Assembly: GCA_902801375.1 (NCBI GenBank)
Contig: CADCIB010000020.1
Location: 1-51,719 of the forward strand
Direction: 5' to 3'
Length of the DNA: 51,719 bases
Source: an uncultured Prevotellaceae bacterium
GTDB taxonomy: Bacteria > Bacteroidota > Bacteroidia > Bacteroidales > Bacteroidaceae
This document shows positions 17,654 through 25,366 of the stretch, in pieces (within the stretch, counting starts at the first letter, position 1; every line of letters begins with the position of its first letter). The position numbers were made by a program, and so were the translations under genes. Below the pieces are notes generated by a model. It did not search any database. It saw only the letters and a program-made list of their open reading frames with translations, and had not been told where the DNA came from.

Positions 17654-18736
17654 TTAGAAGTCGTCGTCGCGCTGCTGCTTGCCCTTCGAGTAGTAGCTCT
17701 TGTGGTTGTCATACAAGAACCAACCGTTCTTATTGGTGCTGCGAAGCTTCACGTTGTGGGCATTCGGGCTCTCGAACGAAATATCACTCTTGCTGGTAGC
17801 ATCGGGATTCGGGAACAACAGGATGCTGGCAATGGTGCAGTTCAGCTGAGCGGATTGACTGGTGGGCGAAACGGTGTCCCATGCCACGCGTACTTTATAC
17901 GGGCCAGTCCAATAGTTATTGCCGTTGGGCTTGTACATGTTGCCAGGAGAAGCACCTGCGAAGTGCTGGAACAGGTTGTTGTGCAACCAGCCGCCACCAA
18001 GGTCCTTGCCACCATTGTCGGTGAACCAACCGATGCAGAGGTTCTGGAAGTCGGTATTCGAGATACCAATGGTGTTCAGCTGCGAGTAGTGAGTGCCATA
18101 GAGATAGTTCACCATGTCGCGGCAGTCCTGGCTACAGTTGAGCAGTGCCGGCCACACCAGATAGCCCACGGCAGCCATGAAGAGCGGGTTCTTGCAAGCC
18201 TCTACGCGGCTTCCGTCAGGATTCTCGATGAGCGTCTTCAGCTCGGCCACGTTGCGGGGCAGGCGGTCGAAGGTGAAGGTAGCACCCTTGTATTTCTTTC
18301 CGTCACCGACGAAGGTGAATTCCTTTGTCGTGGTGGAGTCCTTCAGCGTCACCTTCTGCACAGGCTGGCTGTAGGAAGATATTTTCTTGATTTTGTCGAC
18401 GAGATACGGATAAGTGGCAGTGGCACCACCCTGTGCGGTACGTCCGTTCTCAATGTAGAACGATGAGTTCTCCGTCACGTTGGTTGTTGTGGTGCGGAAC
18501 CATAAGCCATTGTCGGCCTGGAAATCCAGATACTGGTGTTCGGGATTGCAATAGGTGTAGTTGTCCTTCATCGTAGCGGCCACACTGGTGTTGGATCCAG
18601 AGTTGCCACCCACAATGGGTACAGTGAATTCCACGCGATAGTACGTCTTCGCGGGGGTTGTTGAAGTTGCATGGTTCTGAGCCAAAGCTGTCATACCGAC
18701 TGCGGCCATGACAACGGTAAATAATATCTTTTTCAT
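17654..18736 (-). CDS. Secreted protein of unknown function, DUF6935-like core
   Basis: A 360-residue protein with signal peptide (MKKILFTVVMAAVGMTALAQ). Residues about 170-310 carry the order N-P-L-F-M-A-A-V-G-Y...C-R-D-M-V-N-Y-L-Y-G...H-N-N-L-F-Q-H-F-A-G-A-S-P-G-N-M-Y-K-P, followed by P-Y-K-V-R-V. That order resembles DUF6935-type proteins (A-A-L-x-V...F-L-K-G-P...Y-F-x-G-A-T-P-E-N-x-Y-x-P). The match is from memory and moderate. It ends in a charged K-Q-Q-R-D-D-D-F. The next gene upstream (18782-19528) is same-strand, 45 bases away and also secreted, so they probably form an operon. Confidence 0.75.
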   Translation of the reverse strand: MKKILFTVVMAAVGMTALAQNHATSTTPAKTYYRVEFTVPIVGGNSGSNTSVAATMKDNYTYCNPEHQYLDFQADNGLWFRTTTTNVTENSSFYIENGRTAQGGATATYPYLVDKIKKISSYSQPVQKVTLKDSTTTKEFTFVGDGKKYKGATFTFDRLPRNVAELKTLIENPDGSRVEACKNPLFMAAVGYLVWPALLNCSQDCRDMVNYLYGTHYSQLNTIGISNTDFQNLCIGWFTDNGGKDLGGGWLHNNLFQHFAGASPGNMYKPNGNNYWTGPYKVRVAWDTVSPTSQSAQLNCTIASILLFPNPDATSKSDISFESPNAHNVKLRSTNKNGWFLYDNHKSYYSKGKQQRDDDF

Positions 18737-18781
18737 AATGCTTTCTTGTTTTAATGGTTAATTGTCGATTGTAAAGAATGA

Positions 18782-19528
18782 TTACTTCTTGGTGAATTTC
18801 AGGGCTTTCTTACCCACCTTCACGACATAGATGCCTGCAGGCAGATTGGCCACGTTGACGTTGGTGCAACCACCTTCGACCTTTGCTCCACCCACCTGTG
18901 TTCCGTTGAGCGAATAGACAACAGCTGTCTTGGCATCACCACAACCCGACAGACTCAATTGAGTATACACGGGAGTGAGCAACTGCAACTGCTCGATGTC
19001 GCCCTGCTTCACAGGGTCGATGGCCGTTGCTCCGCCATTTGTCTGAGCGTTCCATGCTGTCTTGCTGCGATAGAAGGCCACATAGCGCACATCAGTGAGG
19101 TTTGTCCCGGACTTTGCCAACACTTCAAACCTGCTGCCGTCCACATTGGCCAACATGCTGACATTGTTTACCTTCATGTTGTCGCCTTTGTCGGTCTGCA
19201 GCCATACGGGCAGCGACACGTCAATATAGACAGATCCGTCGGCACTGTTGCCCTGATAACCAGAAAGGTCAATGTTCGAAGAGTGTTTTTCGAACGAGAT
19301 ACTGCTTACGCCTTGGGCTCCATCACCGTCTTTCGTCAAGATGTCGAACGTACTTCCGCCGTCGACCACCACTATCATGCTCACCCTGCAACATTCAATG
19401 TACTTGTTTGTGTTGGTCTTCAAGCACATCACATTCTTCTGGGCGGCAATCTCTTGTGCTGGCATCCATGCAGCAGCAAGCAAGATCAGTGGCATCAGGA
19501 TTTTCTTCTTTTGTAAAACTGTTTTCAT
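18782..19528 (-). CDS. Small secreted protein with T9SS-like C-terminal tail
   Basis: A 248-residue protein with signal peptide (K-K-K-I-L-M-P-L-I-L-L-A-A-A-W...A-A-Q). The middle contains two stretches that look like degenerate copies of one module: F-D-I-L-T-K-D-G-D...V-S-S-I-S-F-E and F-E-V-L-A-K-S-G-T...V-R-Y-V-A-F-Y. The C-terminus (V-Y-S-L-N-G-T-Q-V...L-P-A-G-I-Y-V-V-K-V-G) is a good T9SS/Por-type sorting domain. Function unknown. A promoter lies at 19594-19601 and it heads the likely operon with the DUF6935-like gene. Confidence 0.78.
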   Translation of the reverse strand: MKTVLQKKKILMPLILLAAAWMPAQEIAAQKNVMCLKTNTNKYIECCRVSMIVVVDGGSTFDILTKDGDGAQGVSSISFEKHSSNIDLSGYQGNSADGSVYIDVSLPVWLQTDKGDNMKVNNVSMLANVDGSRFEVLAKSGTNLTDVRYVAFYRSKTAWNAQTNGGATAIDPVKQGDIEQLQLLTPVYTQLSLSGCGDAKTAVVYSLNGTQVGGAKVEGGCTNVNVANLPAGIYVVKVGKKALKFTKK

Positions 19529-19593
19529 GCCTTACCTTTTAAAAGTGATTAAACATTATTTTGATAATTCTCTACATTTGTTCTTGCATGGTG

Positions 19594-19601
19594 CAAATAT
19601 A
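19594..19601 (-). promoter_or_regulatory. -7 box (TATATTTG) for the 19528-17654 operon
   Basis: The minus strand reads TATATTTG, a TAnnTTTG match, 65 bases before the start codon at 19528. The surrounding sequence is AT-rich. No clear -33 box was found. Confidence 0.5.
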
Positions 19602-19669
19602 GCAATTATTTTCCAAAAAACGTTCACTTTCCCTCAATTCTGTGTAAAATTTATATTATTTTAACTCTA

Positions 19670-20743
19670 CTAAGAGAGTCGCTTCAAGTGGCAGAAGAGC
19701 AGGCGACCGTCACTGTCGCGAAGATGCATGCCATTGCCCCGACAATAACGGAAATACTTGCATTCTGCGCATTCATCCTTTCGCATCCATGAGCGGTCGC
19801 GGTAAGGCTGGAAGCGGTTTTCCCAAACTTCCATGAAATCGTCTTGATAGATGTTACCCTGATGATAGTCAGCACGGATGCTGGTGCAAGCGGAGATGCT
19901 GCCATCAACGAGCACCGACCCTACGCTCACACCGGCCTGACAGGAGAAGAAATGGTTGCGCACATCGCCTTCGTAGTTGCCCAAGAAACCCTCGCAACCA
20001 TAGTCCACGCGGATGCGTCCCTCCTGTCGGGTTCGCTTGATGAAGTCGAACATGCCGCGGAACTGTTCGTCAGTGAGTCGCATCTGCGGATCGTTGGCTG
20101 CTCTGCCTACGGGGAAGATACTGAAGACACGCCATCGGCGTACCCCTTTGCTGATGAGATATTCCTTGATGTCGTCGAGTTTCGCGTAGTTGCGTTGGTT
20201 CACACAGGTGACGATGTCAAAAATGATTCGAGGTTCATGAACCAAAAGGTCAATGGCCTGATCAACCATGTGGAAACTGTCCTTGTGGCCACGCATCCAG
20301 TTGTGGTCGTCTTTCAATCCGTCGAGACTGAGGGTTATGCTATGCATGCCAGCATCGACAAGCGCGTGGAAACGCTGTGGCGTGAGATAAAGGCCATTGC
20401 ACACCATCCCCCAAGGGAAACCTCGACGGTAAATCTCTGCACCACACTGTTCCAAGTCGTCGCGCATCAGCGGCTCGCCGCCGGAAATGACCACGAACAC
20501 CTTGTGAGGATTGCACTTGCGGGCCACACTGTCAAGGACACGCAGGAAATCTTCCAAGGGCATATCCTGCTGCTCGTTTTTCACCTTACAGTCGCTTCCG
20601 CAATGTCGGCAATGCAGGTTACAACGTAGTGTACACTCCCAGAAGAGCTGTCGCAGGGGATGCTCCCTGACGGTGTTATTCACAATCTGACGATGCAGCT
20701 CGAGAGCTATTTTCCGGCGGAGGGTAAGAGGCGTTACGTTCAT
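19670..20743 (-). CDS. Radical SAM/SPASM maturase-like enzyme paired with a lipoprotein
   Basis: A 357-residue enzyme. The radical SAM iron-sulfur motif CNLHCRHC has cysteines at residues 41, 45 and 48, followed by I-S-G-G-E-P-L. A C-terminal SPASM-type cysteine cluster is present: C-E-G-F...C-Q-A-G...S-A-C-T-S...C-A-E-C-K-Y-F-R-Y-C-R-G...C. Overall it matches the Bacteroidales rSAM_w_lipo type (TIGR04133, from memory), which always travels with a small lipoprotein. Its start overlaps the stop of that lipoprotein gene by four bases (ATGA type), so the two are translationally coupled. The enzyme is expected to be cytosolic and to modify a peptide or protein; the substrate is not established. 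Confidence 0.88.
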   Translation of the reverse strand: MNVTPLTLRRKIALELHRQIVNNTVREHPLRQLFWECTLRCNLHCRHCGSDCKVKNEQQDMPLEDFLRVLDSVARKCNPHKVFVVISGGEPLMRDDLEQCGAEIYRRGFPWGMVCNGLYLTPQRFHALVDAGMHSITLSLDGLKDDHNWMRGHKDSFHMVDQAIDLLVHEPRIIFDIVTCVNQRNYAKLDDIKEYLISKGVRRWRVFSIFPVGRAANDPQMRLTDEQFRGMFDFIKRTRQEGRIRVDYGCEGFLGNYEGDVRNHFFSCQAGVSVGSVLVDGSISACTSIRADYHQGNIYQDDFMEVWENRFQPYRDRSWMRKDECAECKYFRYCRGNGMHLRDSDGRLLFCHLKRLS

Positions 20744-21231
20744 TCTTTGTTGATTTTCCCTAATTTGCGCTCAAAGGAGTACTCAAACTTGCCCCGATAC
20801 CAGTGCTCGCCCTTCTCCAGCTGCTCCTTCTTCATATCCTCAAGGTTGATGACGTCGGTTGCGAACTCACCGCCATTGGCTTCTCCGTCTGTGTCGCTCA
20901 GCTCGATATACGTATTGCCCGGAATCAGGAAGTGCGTTGTCTCACTGATGTTGTCGATGTTGAGATGGCCCAGTCTGTCGGTCAAGGCAGAGTCGCCATA
21001 TTCGAAATGCAATGTTTTCGAGCCGTCAGGATTCGTCACCTCTACCCCTAAACGTCCTTTTATACCTTCGATGGGTTCGCCACCCTCGTTGGTCACTGTG
21101 CCACGTATCTGATAAGTGGCATAAGGTGCACCATATTCTTCTCCTGTCTCTGTCACGTTGTCGCACGATTCAAAGCCCAAGAGAGCCAACAGCGAACCCA
21201 GAAGAGCATTGAAGCAATGTCTGATTTTCAT
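20740..21231 (-). CDS. Radical SAM-associated putative lipoprotein
   Basis: A 163-residue protein. The N-terminal signal ends L-L-A-L-L-G-F-E-S-C with the candidate lipidated cysteine at residue 23. A segment G-A-P-Y-A-T-Y follows, then a carboxypeptidase-regulatory-like beta domain (I-R-G-T-V-T-N-E-G-G-E-P-I-E-G-I). This is the layout of the rSAM-associated lipoprotein family (TIGR04134, from memory). It is the first gene of a two-gene operon with the radical SAM enzyme. The lipobox F-E-S-C is not canonical for E. coli but fits the relaxed Bacteroidota pattern. It is the natural candidate substrate of the enzyme; this is inferred, not shown. Confidence 0.82.
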   Translation of the reverse strand: MKIRHCFNALLGSLLALLGFESCDNVTETGEEYGAPYATYQIRGTVTNEGGEPIEGIKGRLGVEVTNPDGSKTLHFEYGDSALTDRLGHLNIDNISETTHFLIPGNTYIELSDTDGEANGGEFATDVINLEDMKKEQLEKGEHWYRGKFEYSFERKLGKINKE

Positions 21232-21328
21232 ATTCTTTCCTTTCTTTTTTGATGTTTATACTGCCTGTAAAACAACGCTGAGTGAGAAATCTTGCACGAA
21301 GAGTGGTAGATTTAATACTAATTAACCA

Positions 21329-22252
21329 TCAGAAGATAGACTGCTCCGTCTCTGTGGTGAGCATTTCCAATGCCTTCATGCCCATTACGGAGTTGCCCTT
21401 ATCGTTAAGTCGCGGACTCCAAACAGCCACCGAGTAGCGACGTGGATGAACGGCAGCGATGCCACCACCCACACCACTCTTACCTGGCAGTCCGACAAGA
21501 TAGGAGAACTCGCCAGCCTCATCGTAGAAACCACAGGTCTGCATGATGGCATTCATCCGCTTCACCTGAGAATCGGTCAGGCACACATCTCCAAAAGAGA
21601 AGGAGGCATGGTGATCGGCAAAGGGTCGGAAAGCATGGGCCAGTTCCCTACAATTCATCTCAACAGAACAGCTGAGGAAATAGAAGCGCAGCACATCCTT
21701 GATATGGTTCTCTATATTGCCATGATGCTTCAACAGGTTGGCGATGGCCGTATTCAAGTAAGCAGACTGCTGCTCAGAGCGCGCCACTTCATGATTATAG
21801 TCTACCGTTCCGCCACAAAGTTCGCGCACGAAATTAATGAACCGATTCTCGGGACTGCCCAGTCGGCTGATCAGAACATCCGCCATCACAATGGCTCCTG
21901 CATTGATGAAAGGGTTGCGCGGTTTGCCATGCTCATATTCCAGCTGCACGAGCGAGTTGAAGGCATTGCCACTGGGTTCCTTTCCCATACGCTTCCACAA
22001 TTCATCGCCTTCCAGACTCAGACACATGGCCAACATAAACACCTTTGAGATGCTCTGGATGGAGAATCGGTCTTCGGCATCGCCCACACAGGCCACCTCA
22101 TTGTCGCGGACTGATTCAATGCAGATGCCGAACTTATTGGCATCGACAGCAGCCAAGGCGGGGATGTAGTCGGCCTGTTTCCCCTCGCCAGCATAAGGCT
22201 GCACGTCGTGATAGATTTTATGTAGTATTTCCTGGTAGTTGATCGGTGTCAT
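21329..22252 (-). CDS. glsA: Glutaminase
   Basis: A 307-residue serine-dependent beta-lactamase-like glutaminase that hydrolyses glutamine to glutamate and ammonia. The S-x-x-K catalytic pair is at Ser67 and Lys70 in DRFSIQSISKVF. Other family blocks are E-P-S-G-N-A-F-N-S, N-P-F-I-N-A-G-A-I, S-E-Q-Q-S-A-Y-L-N and the glycine-rich L-P-G-K-S-G-V-G-G-G-I. The length is normal and there is no signal peptide, so it is cytosolic. It has its own promoter at 22288-22295. A role in nitrogen supply or acid resistance is possible. Confidence 0.94.
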   Translation of the reverse strand: MTPINYQEILHKIYHDVQPYAGEGKQADYIPALAAVDANKFGICIESVRDNEVACVGDAEDRFSIQSISKVFMLAMCLSLEGDELWKRMGKEPSGNAFNSLVQLEYEHGKPRNPFINAGAIVMADVLISRLGSPENRFINFVRELCGGTVDYNHEVARSEQQSAYLNTAIANLLKHHGNIENHIKDVLRFYFLSCSVEMNCRELAHAFRPFADHHASFSFGDVCLTDSQVKRMNAIMQTCGFYDEAGEFSYLVGLPGKSGVGGGIAAVHPRRYSVAVWSPRLNDKGNSVMGMKALEMLTTETEQSIF

Positions 22253-22287
22253 TATTCTCGAGTGAAATTTCTATCATTAATTGGCTG

Positions 22288-22295
22288 CAAAGTTA
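22288..22295 (-). promoter_or_regulatory. glsA promoter -7 box (TAACTTTG)
   Basis: The minus strand reads TAACTTTG, a perfect TAnnTTTG match, 36 bases before the glutaminase start codon. Confidence 0.65.
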
Positions 22296-22401
22296 CCGTT
22301 TTCGAGCGAGAGAACACTCCTTATCTTTTCATATTTATGCTTTTTTCAACATTCCATGGGAAAAAGTAGGGAAAGTATGGCGCTGAATCGAAAACTTTGC
22401 G

Positions 22402-22409
22402 TACTTTTG
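22402..22409 (+). promoter_or_regulatory. -7 box (TACTTTTG) for the MORN-GH25 gene
   Basis: TACTTTTG matches TAnnTTTG and lies 35 bases before the ATG at 22444. Confidence 0.55.
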
Positions 22410-22443
22410 CACGGACTTTATTAAGGATGCTTTGATTAATAAC

Positions 22444-24186
22444 ATGAGCCGGCAAGAGAGAATACAAAAAGCCACGAGGTGGGGCATCGTAGCCCTATGC
22501 GCTGTTGTCGCAGTACTTCTGATCCAACCCATGCTACCGCCCAGCGTTCAACAGCAGGAGCGGAATGTGGTGAAGGTGGAAGAACGCCATGCCTTTGTGC
22601 TGACAGCCAATGGCAATCCCGTGCTTTATATCCAAAACCTGCAAGGCGACTGGGCCGAGAGACCGCTGTCACCAACCTCTGATTCCACAGTTTGTTACGT
22701 GGACACGCTGGAAGGTCGATGGGTGAACCGCTTCTATGCATTCCCTTCGTGCAGGGGAAGGGTGCTGATTCCCGACATGGAACGTGCCGTCGACTCGCTT
22801 CTCGAGGAGACCAACCGCCGACTGCCCGATATTCTCAGGCACCAGAGGGACGTGATTCGGAAGAAGGAAAAGAAATACTCGCAACTGACCGACGAGCTGG
22901 ACTACTACTTAGAGGCCAACAACGTGACCGACGAAGGCTACAACACCATCGCCACCTACGCCACCTATGCCCTTCGCTACCGCCAACGGCTGCGTCAAGC
23001 ACTGCATGTCCTCGACAGCCTCTTGCCCACCGACACGCTGCACATCAGCCGTATCCATCACCACACGCTGCTCCTCCCCCATTCCTCTACGCTGTCCGAA
23101 GAGTCGAAGCGTAGCAGCGATTCAACTACTCTCCGCGTGTCCTGCCACGACGATGGGCCACAGAAACCCGGTCAGGCCTATCGTCGCATTCAGGCCGACA
23201 ACAGAGAGACCCCACAGGGTGCCTTTGCCCGATTTTTCGCCAAGCCATCGCTCAACGAAACATCTTTTCCCACCTCTCATGAACTGCCGGAGTTTGTCTA
23301 TACAGGAGAAATGAAAAACGGCAAACGCGAAGGCCACGGTATGTACATCGACCGTGAGGGATGCTATTACAACGGACAATGGGAGAACGGCAAGCGCAAC
23401 GGTTTCGGCTGTGACGTCGATTCCGCTGGGCGTGTCCGCGTGGGCGAGTGGAAAGACGACCGCTTCTTGGGCCAAAGGCTCACCTACACAGAGGAACGCA
23501 TCTATGGTATCGACATCTCGCGCTATCAGCACGACATCGGGAAGAAGCACTATGCCATCAATTGGCCACAGGTGCGCATTTCGCATTTAGGTACCATCAG
23601 CAAGAAGAAGGTCCATGGAACAGTGGACTACCCCGTATCGTTCTGTTTCATCAAGGTCACCGAGGGCATCACCATCCGCAACAACTATTTTGCCTCCGAC
23701 TATGCCTCAGCCCGCAAGCAGGGCATCCGCGTGGGTTGCTACCATTTCTTCTCCACCAAGAGCAGTGCATCGGAACAAGCACAGTTCTTTATTAGAAATG
23801 CGCGATTCAGCAAGGGTGACATGCCCCCCGTGCTCGACGTAGAGCCCACCGATGCGCAGATTCGTGCCATGGGGGGTGCCGAAGCGATGTTCAACCGCAT
23901 CCGCGTGTGGATGAAGGCCGTGGAGAAGCATTGCGGACAGAAGCCCATTCTCTATGTGGGTCAGAACTTCGTGAACAAGTATTTGGTGAATGCGCCCGAC
24001 ATCAAGCGCGACTACCAGGTGTGGATAGCCCGTTACGGAGAATACAAACCCGACGTGCGACTGGCTTTCTGGCAGCTCTGCCCCGACGGGCGCGTAAAAG
24101 GAATCGTAGGAACCGTTGACATCAATGTGTTCAACGGCTATCGCGACCAGTACGACGACTTCCTCGAACGGTATACTATTAAGTAG
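22444..24186 (+). CDS. Membrane-anchored MORN-repeat GH25 lysozyme
   Basis: A 580-residue protein; the ATG at 22444 is preferred over an in-frame TTG at 22432. An N-terminal transmembrane anchor (W-G-I-V-A-L-C-A-V-V-A-V-L-L-I) is followed by a helical region. At about residues 283-346 there are MORN-type repeats (Y-T-G-E-M-K-N-G-K-R-E-G-H-G, Y-N-G-Q-W-E-N-G-K-R-N-G-F-G, V-G-E-W-K-D-D-R-F). A C-terminal GH25 muramidase domain begins Y-G-I-D-I-S-R-Y-Q (Asp357) with the catalytic acid region L-D-V-E-P (Asp465, Glu467). GH25 enzymes cut the glycan strands of peptidoglycan. It is convergent with the OmpA-family gene. Confidence 0.9.
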   Translation: MSRQERIQKATRWGIVALCAVVAVLLIQPMLPPSVQQQERNVVKVEERHAFVLTANGNPVLYIQNLQGDWAERPLSPTSDSTVCYVDTLEGRWVNRFYAFPSCRGRVLIPDMERAVDSLLEETNRRLPDILRHQRDVIRKKEKKYSQLTDELDYYLEANNVTDEGYNTIATYATYALRYRQRLRQALHVLDSLLPTDTLHISRIHHHTLLLPHSSTLSEESKRSSDSTTLRVSCHDDGPQKPGQAYRRIQADNRETPQGAFARFFAKPSLNETSFPTSHELPEFVYTGEMKNGKREGHGMYIDREGCYYNGQWENGKRNGFGCDVDSAGRVRVGEWKDDRFLGQRLTYTEERIYGIDISRYQHDIGKKHYAINWPQVRISHLGTISKKKVHGTVDYPVSFCFIKVTEGITIRNNYFASDYASARKQGIRVGCYHFFSTKSSASEQAQFFIRNARFSKGDMPPVLDVEPTDAQIRAMGGAEAMFNRIRVWMKAVEKHCGQKPILYVGQNFVNKYLVNAPDIKRDYQVWIARYGEYKPDVRLAFWQLCPDGRVKGIVGTVDINVFNGYRDQYDDFLERYTIK

Positions 24187-24197
24187 TTTCTTCTAAC

Positions 24198-24322
24198 CAC
24201 GAATTACACGAATTACACGAATTTTTTGCGATTGGAGATAGGAAACAACCATAAATATAACGAATTGATTGTGCGGACAGGAAATCCGACAACCAATTCG
24301 TTTAATTCGTTTAATTCGTTGT
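24198..24322. repeat. Element with inverted arms of 9-bp ACGAATTA repeats and a central hairpin
   Basis: The left arm has three ACGAATT words at 9-bp spacing (24198-24223). The right arm (24294-24322) has three AATTCGT words at the same spacing in inverse orientation. Between them lies a strong hairpin: CGAATTG (24261-24267) pairs with CAATTCG (24294-24300), TTGT with ACAA and CGGA with TCCG. It fills the gap between two convergent genes and could act as a bidirectional terminator. It looks like a dispersed or MITE-like repeat, but no other copy was found in this window. Confidence 0.65.
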
Positions 24323-24341
24323 GTTAAATTCTGGTGGGCGA

Positions 24342-25190
24342 TTATTCTTCAGGAGCCTTGTCGATGAGCTCCATGAACTCGTCGAGCTTCGGCGTGATGA
24401 TGATCTGCGTGCGACGGTTGCGCTGCTTGCCCAGCTCAGTATCGTTAGTGGCCAGCGGGTTGTATTCGCCACGACCACCGGCCGTCAGACGCTTCGGATC
24501 AACGCCATACTTGTTCTGCAGTTCCTGAACCACGCTCGATGCACGCAGACAGGAGAGGTCCCAGTTGTTGCGGATATTGGTGCGCGAGATGGGCACATTG
24601 TCCGTGTTACCCTCGATGAGCACATCATAGTCCTTGTAGTCCTTGATGATCTTTGCTATCTTCGAGAGTGTCTCGGAAGCGCGGTCGTTGATCTCATACG
24701 AACCGCTCTTGTAGAGCATGTTGTCGGCCAGAGAGATGTAGACGACGCCTTTCAGCACCTGCACGTCCACTTCTTTCATCTCTTCTTTCGTCAGCGAGCG
24801 TGTCAGGTTGTTGGTCAGCACCATGTTCAGCGAGTCGCTCTTCGACTTCACCTCCACCAAGTGACGGATGTATTGATTCGATTCGTTAATCTGATCCACC
24901 AACTTCTCAATCGAGATATTGTTCTGTCCCTGATTTGTCAGACTCTTGTCGAGCGACTTCTGCAGGGCAGCATAGGCCTTCTTCTGTGCAGCAAGCTGCT
25001 CTTCAAGACTGGTCACACGGGCATTGGCAGCGGCCAACTGCTCCTTAGCCACCTGCCAATTTGTATTCAGTTCCTTGTTCTCATTGCTCAGGGCCTGATT
25101 GTCCAGGCGGCAGTTCTCCAGGTCTTTCTTGCTGGCGCAGCTGCCAAGAATCAGTACTGCGGCCACAGCCATCATCAATGTTTTCTTCAT
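24342..25190 (-). CDS. OmpA-family outer-membrane lipoprotein
   Basis: A 282-residue lipoprotein from the ATG at 25190 (MKKTLMMAVAAVLILGSC), with the lipobox cysteine at about residue 18; the longer in-frame start at 25247 would bury this signal. A long coiled coil follows (about residues 22-110, Q/E/K-rich heptads). A C-terminal OmpA-type peptidoglycan-binding domain comes last, with D-V-L-I-E-G-N-T-D-N-V-P-I, W-D-L-S-C-L-R-A-S-S-V-V, and the G-R-G-E-Y-N-P and R-N-R-R-T-Q motifs. It probably tethers the outer membrane to the cell wall. It is divergent from the M1 aminopeptidase gene. Confidence 0.92.
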   Translation of the reverse strand: MKKTLMMAVAAVLILGSCASKKDLENCRLDNQALSNENKELNTNWQVAKEQLAAANARVTSLEEQLAAQKKAYAALQKSLDKSLTNQGQNNISIEKLVDQINESNQYIRHLVEVKSKSDSLNMVLTNNLTRSLTKEEMKEVDVQVLKGVVYISLADNMLYKSGSYEINDRASETLSKIAKIIKDYKDYDVLIEGNTDNVPISRTNIRNNWDLSCLRASSVVQELQNKYGVDPKRLTAGGRGEYNPLATNDTELGKQRNRRTQIIITPKLDEFMELIDKAPEE

Positions 25191-25337
25191 TTTCTGTCCT
25201 TTCTTTTTATGAGTTATGATTCGTTTTCGGGTGCAATAATAATGCATTTTCTCTGATTATGACGTATTTATCCTTGGAAAGTTGCACAGGGTTAGTGATT
25301 TTTAACTTAAATGCTTGGTGTATTGTACGAAAAAGCT

Positions 25338-25345
25338 TAACTTTG
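25338..25345 (+). promoter_or_regulatory. -7 box (TAACTTTG) for the M1 aminopeptidase
   Basis: TAACTTTG with a TTG at 25315-25317, exactly 20 bases upstream. It lies 21 bases before the chosen start at 25367, which supports that start over the in-frame codon at 25259. Confidence 0.7.
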
Positions 25346-25366
25346 CAACGCAAAATAACAATCATT

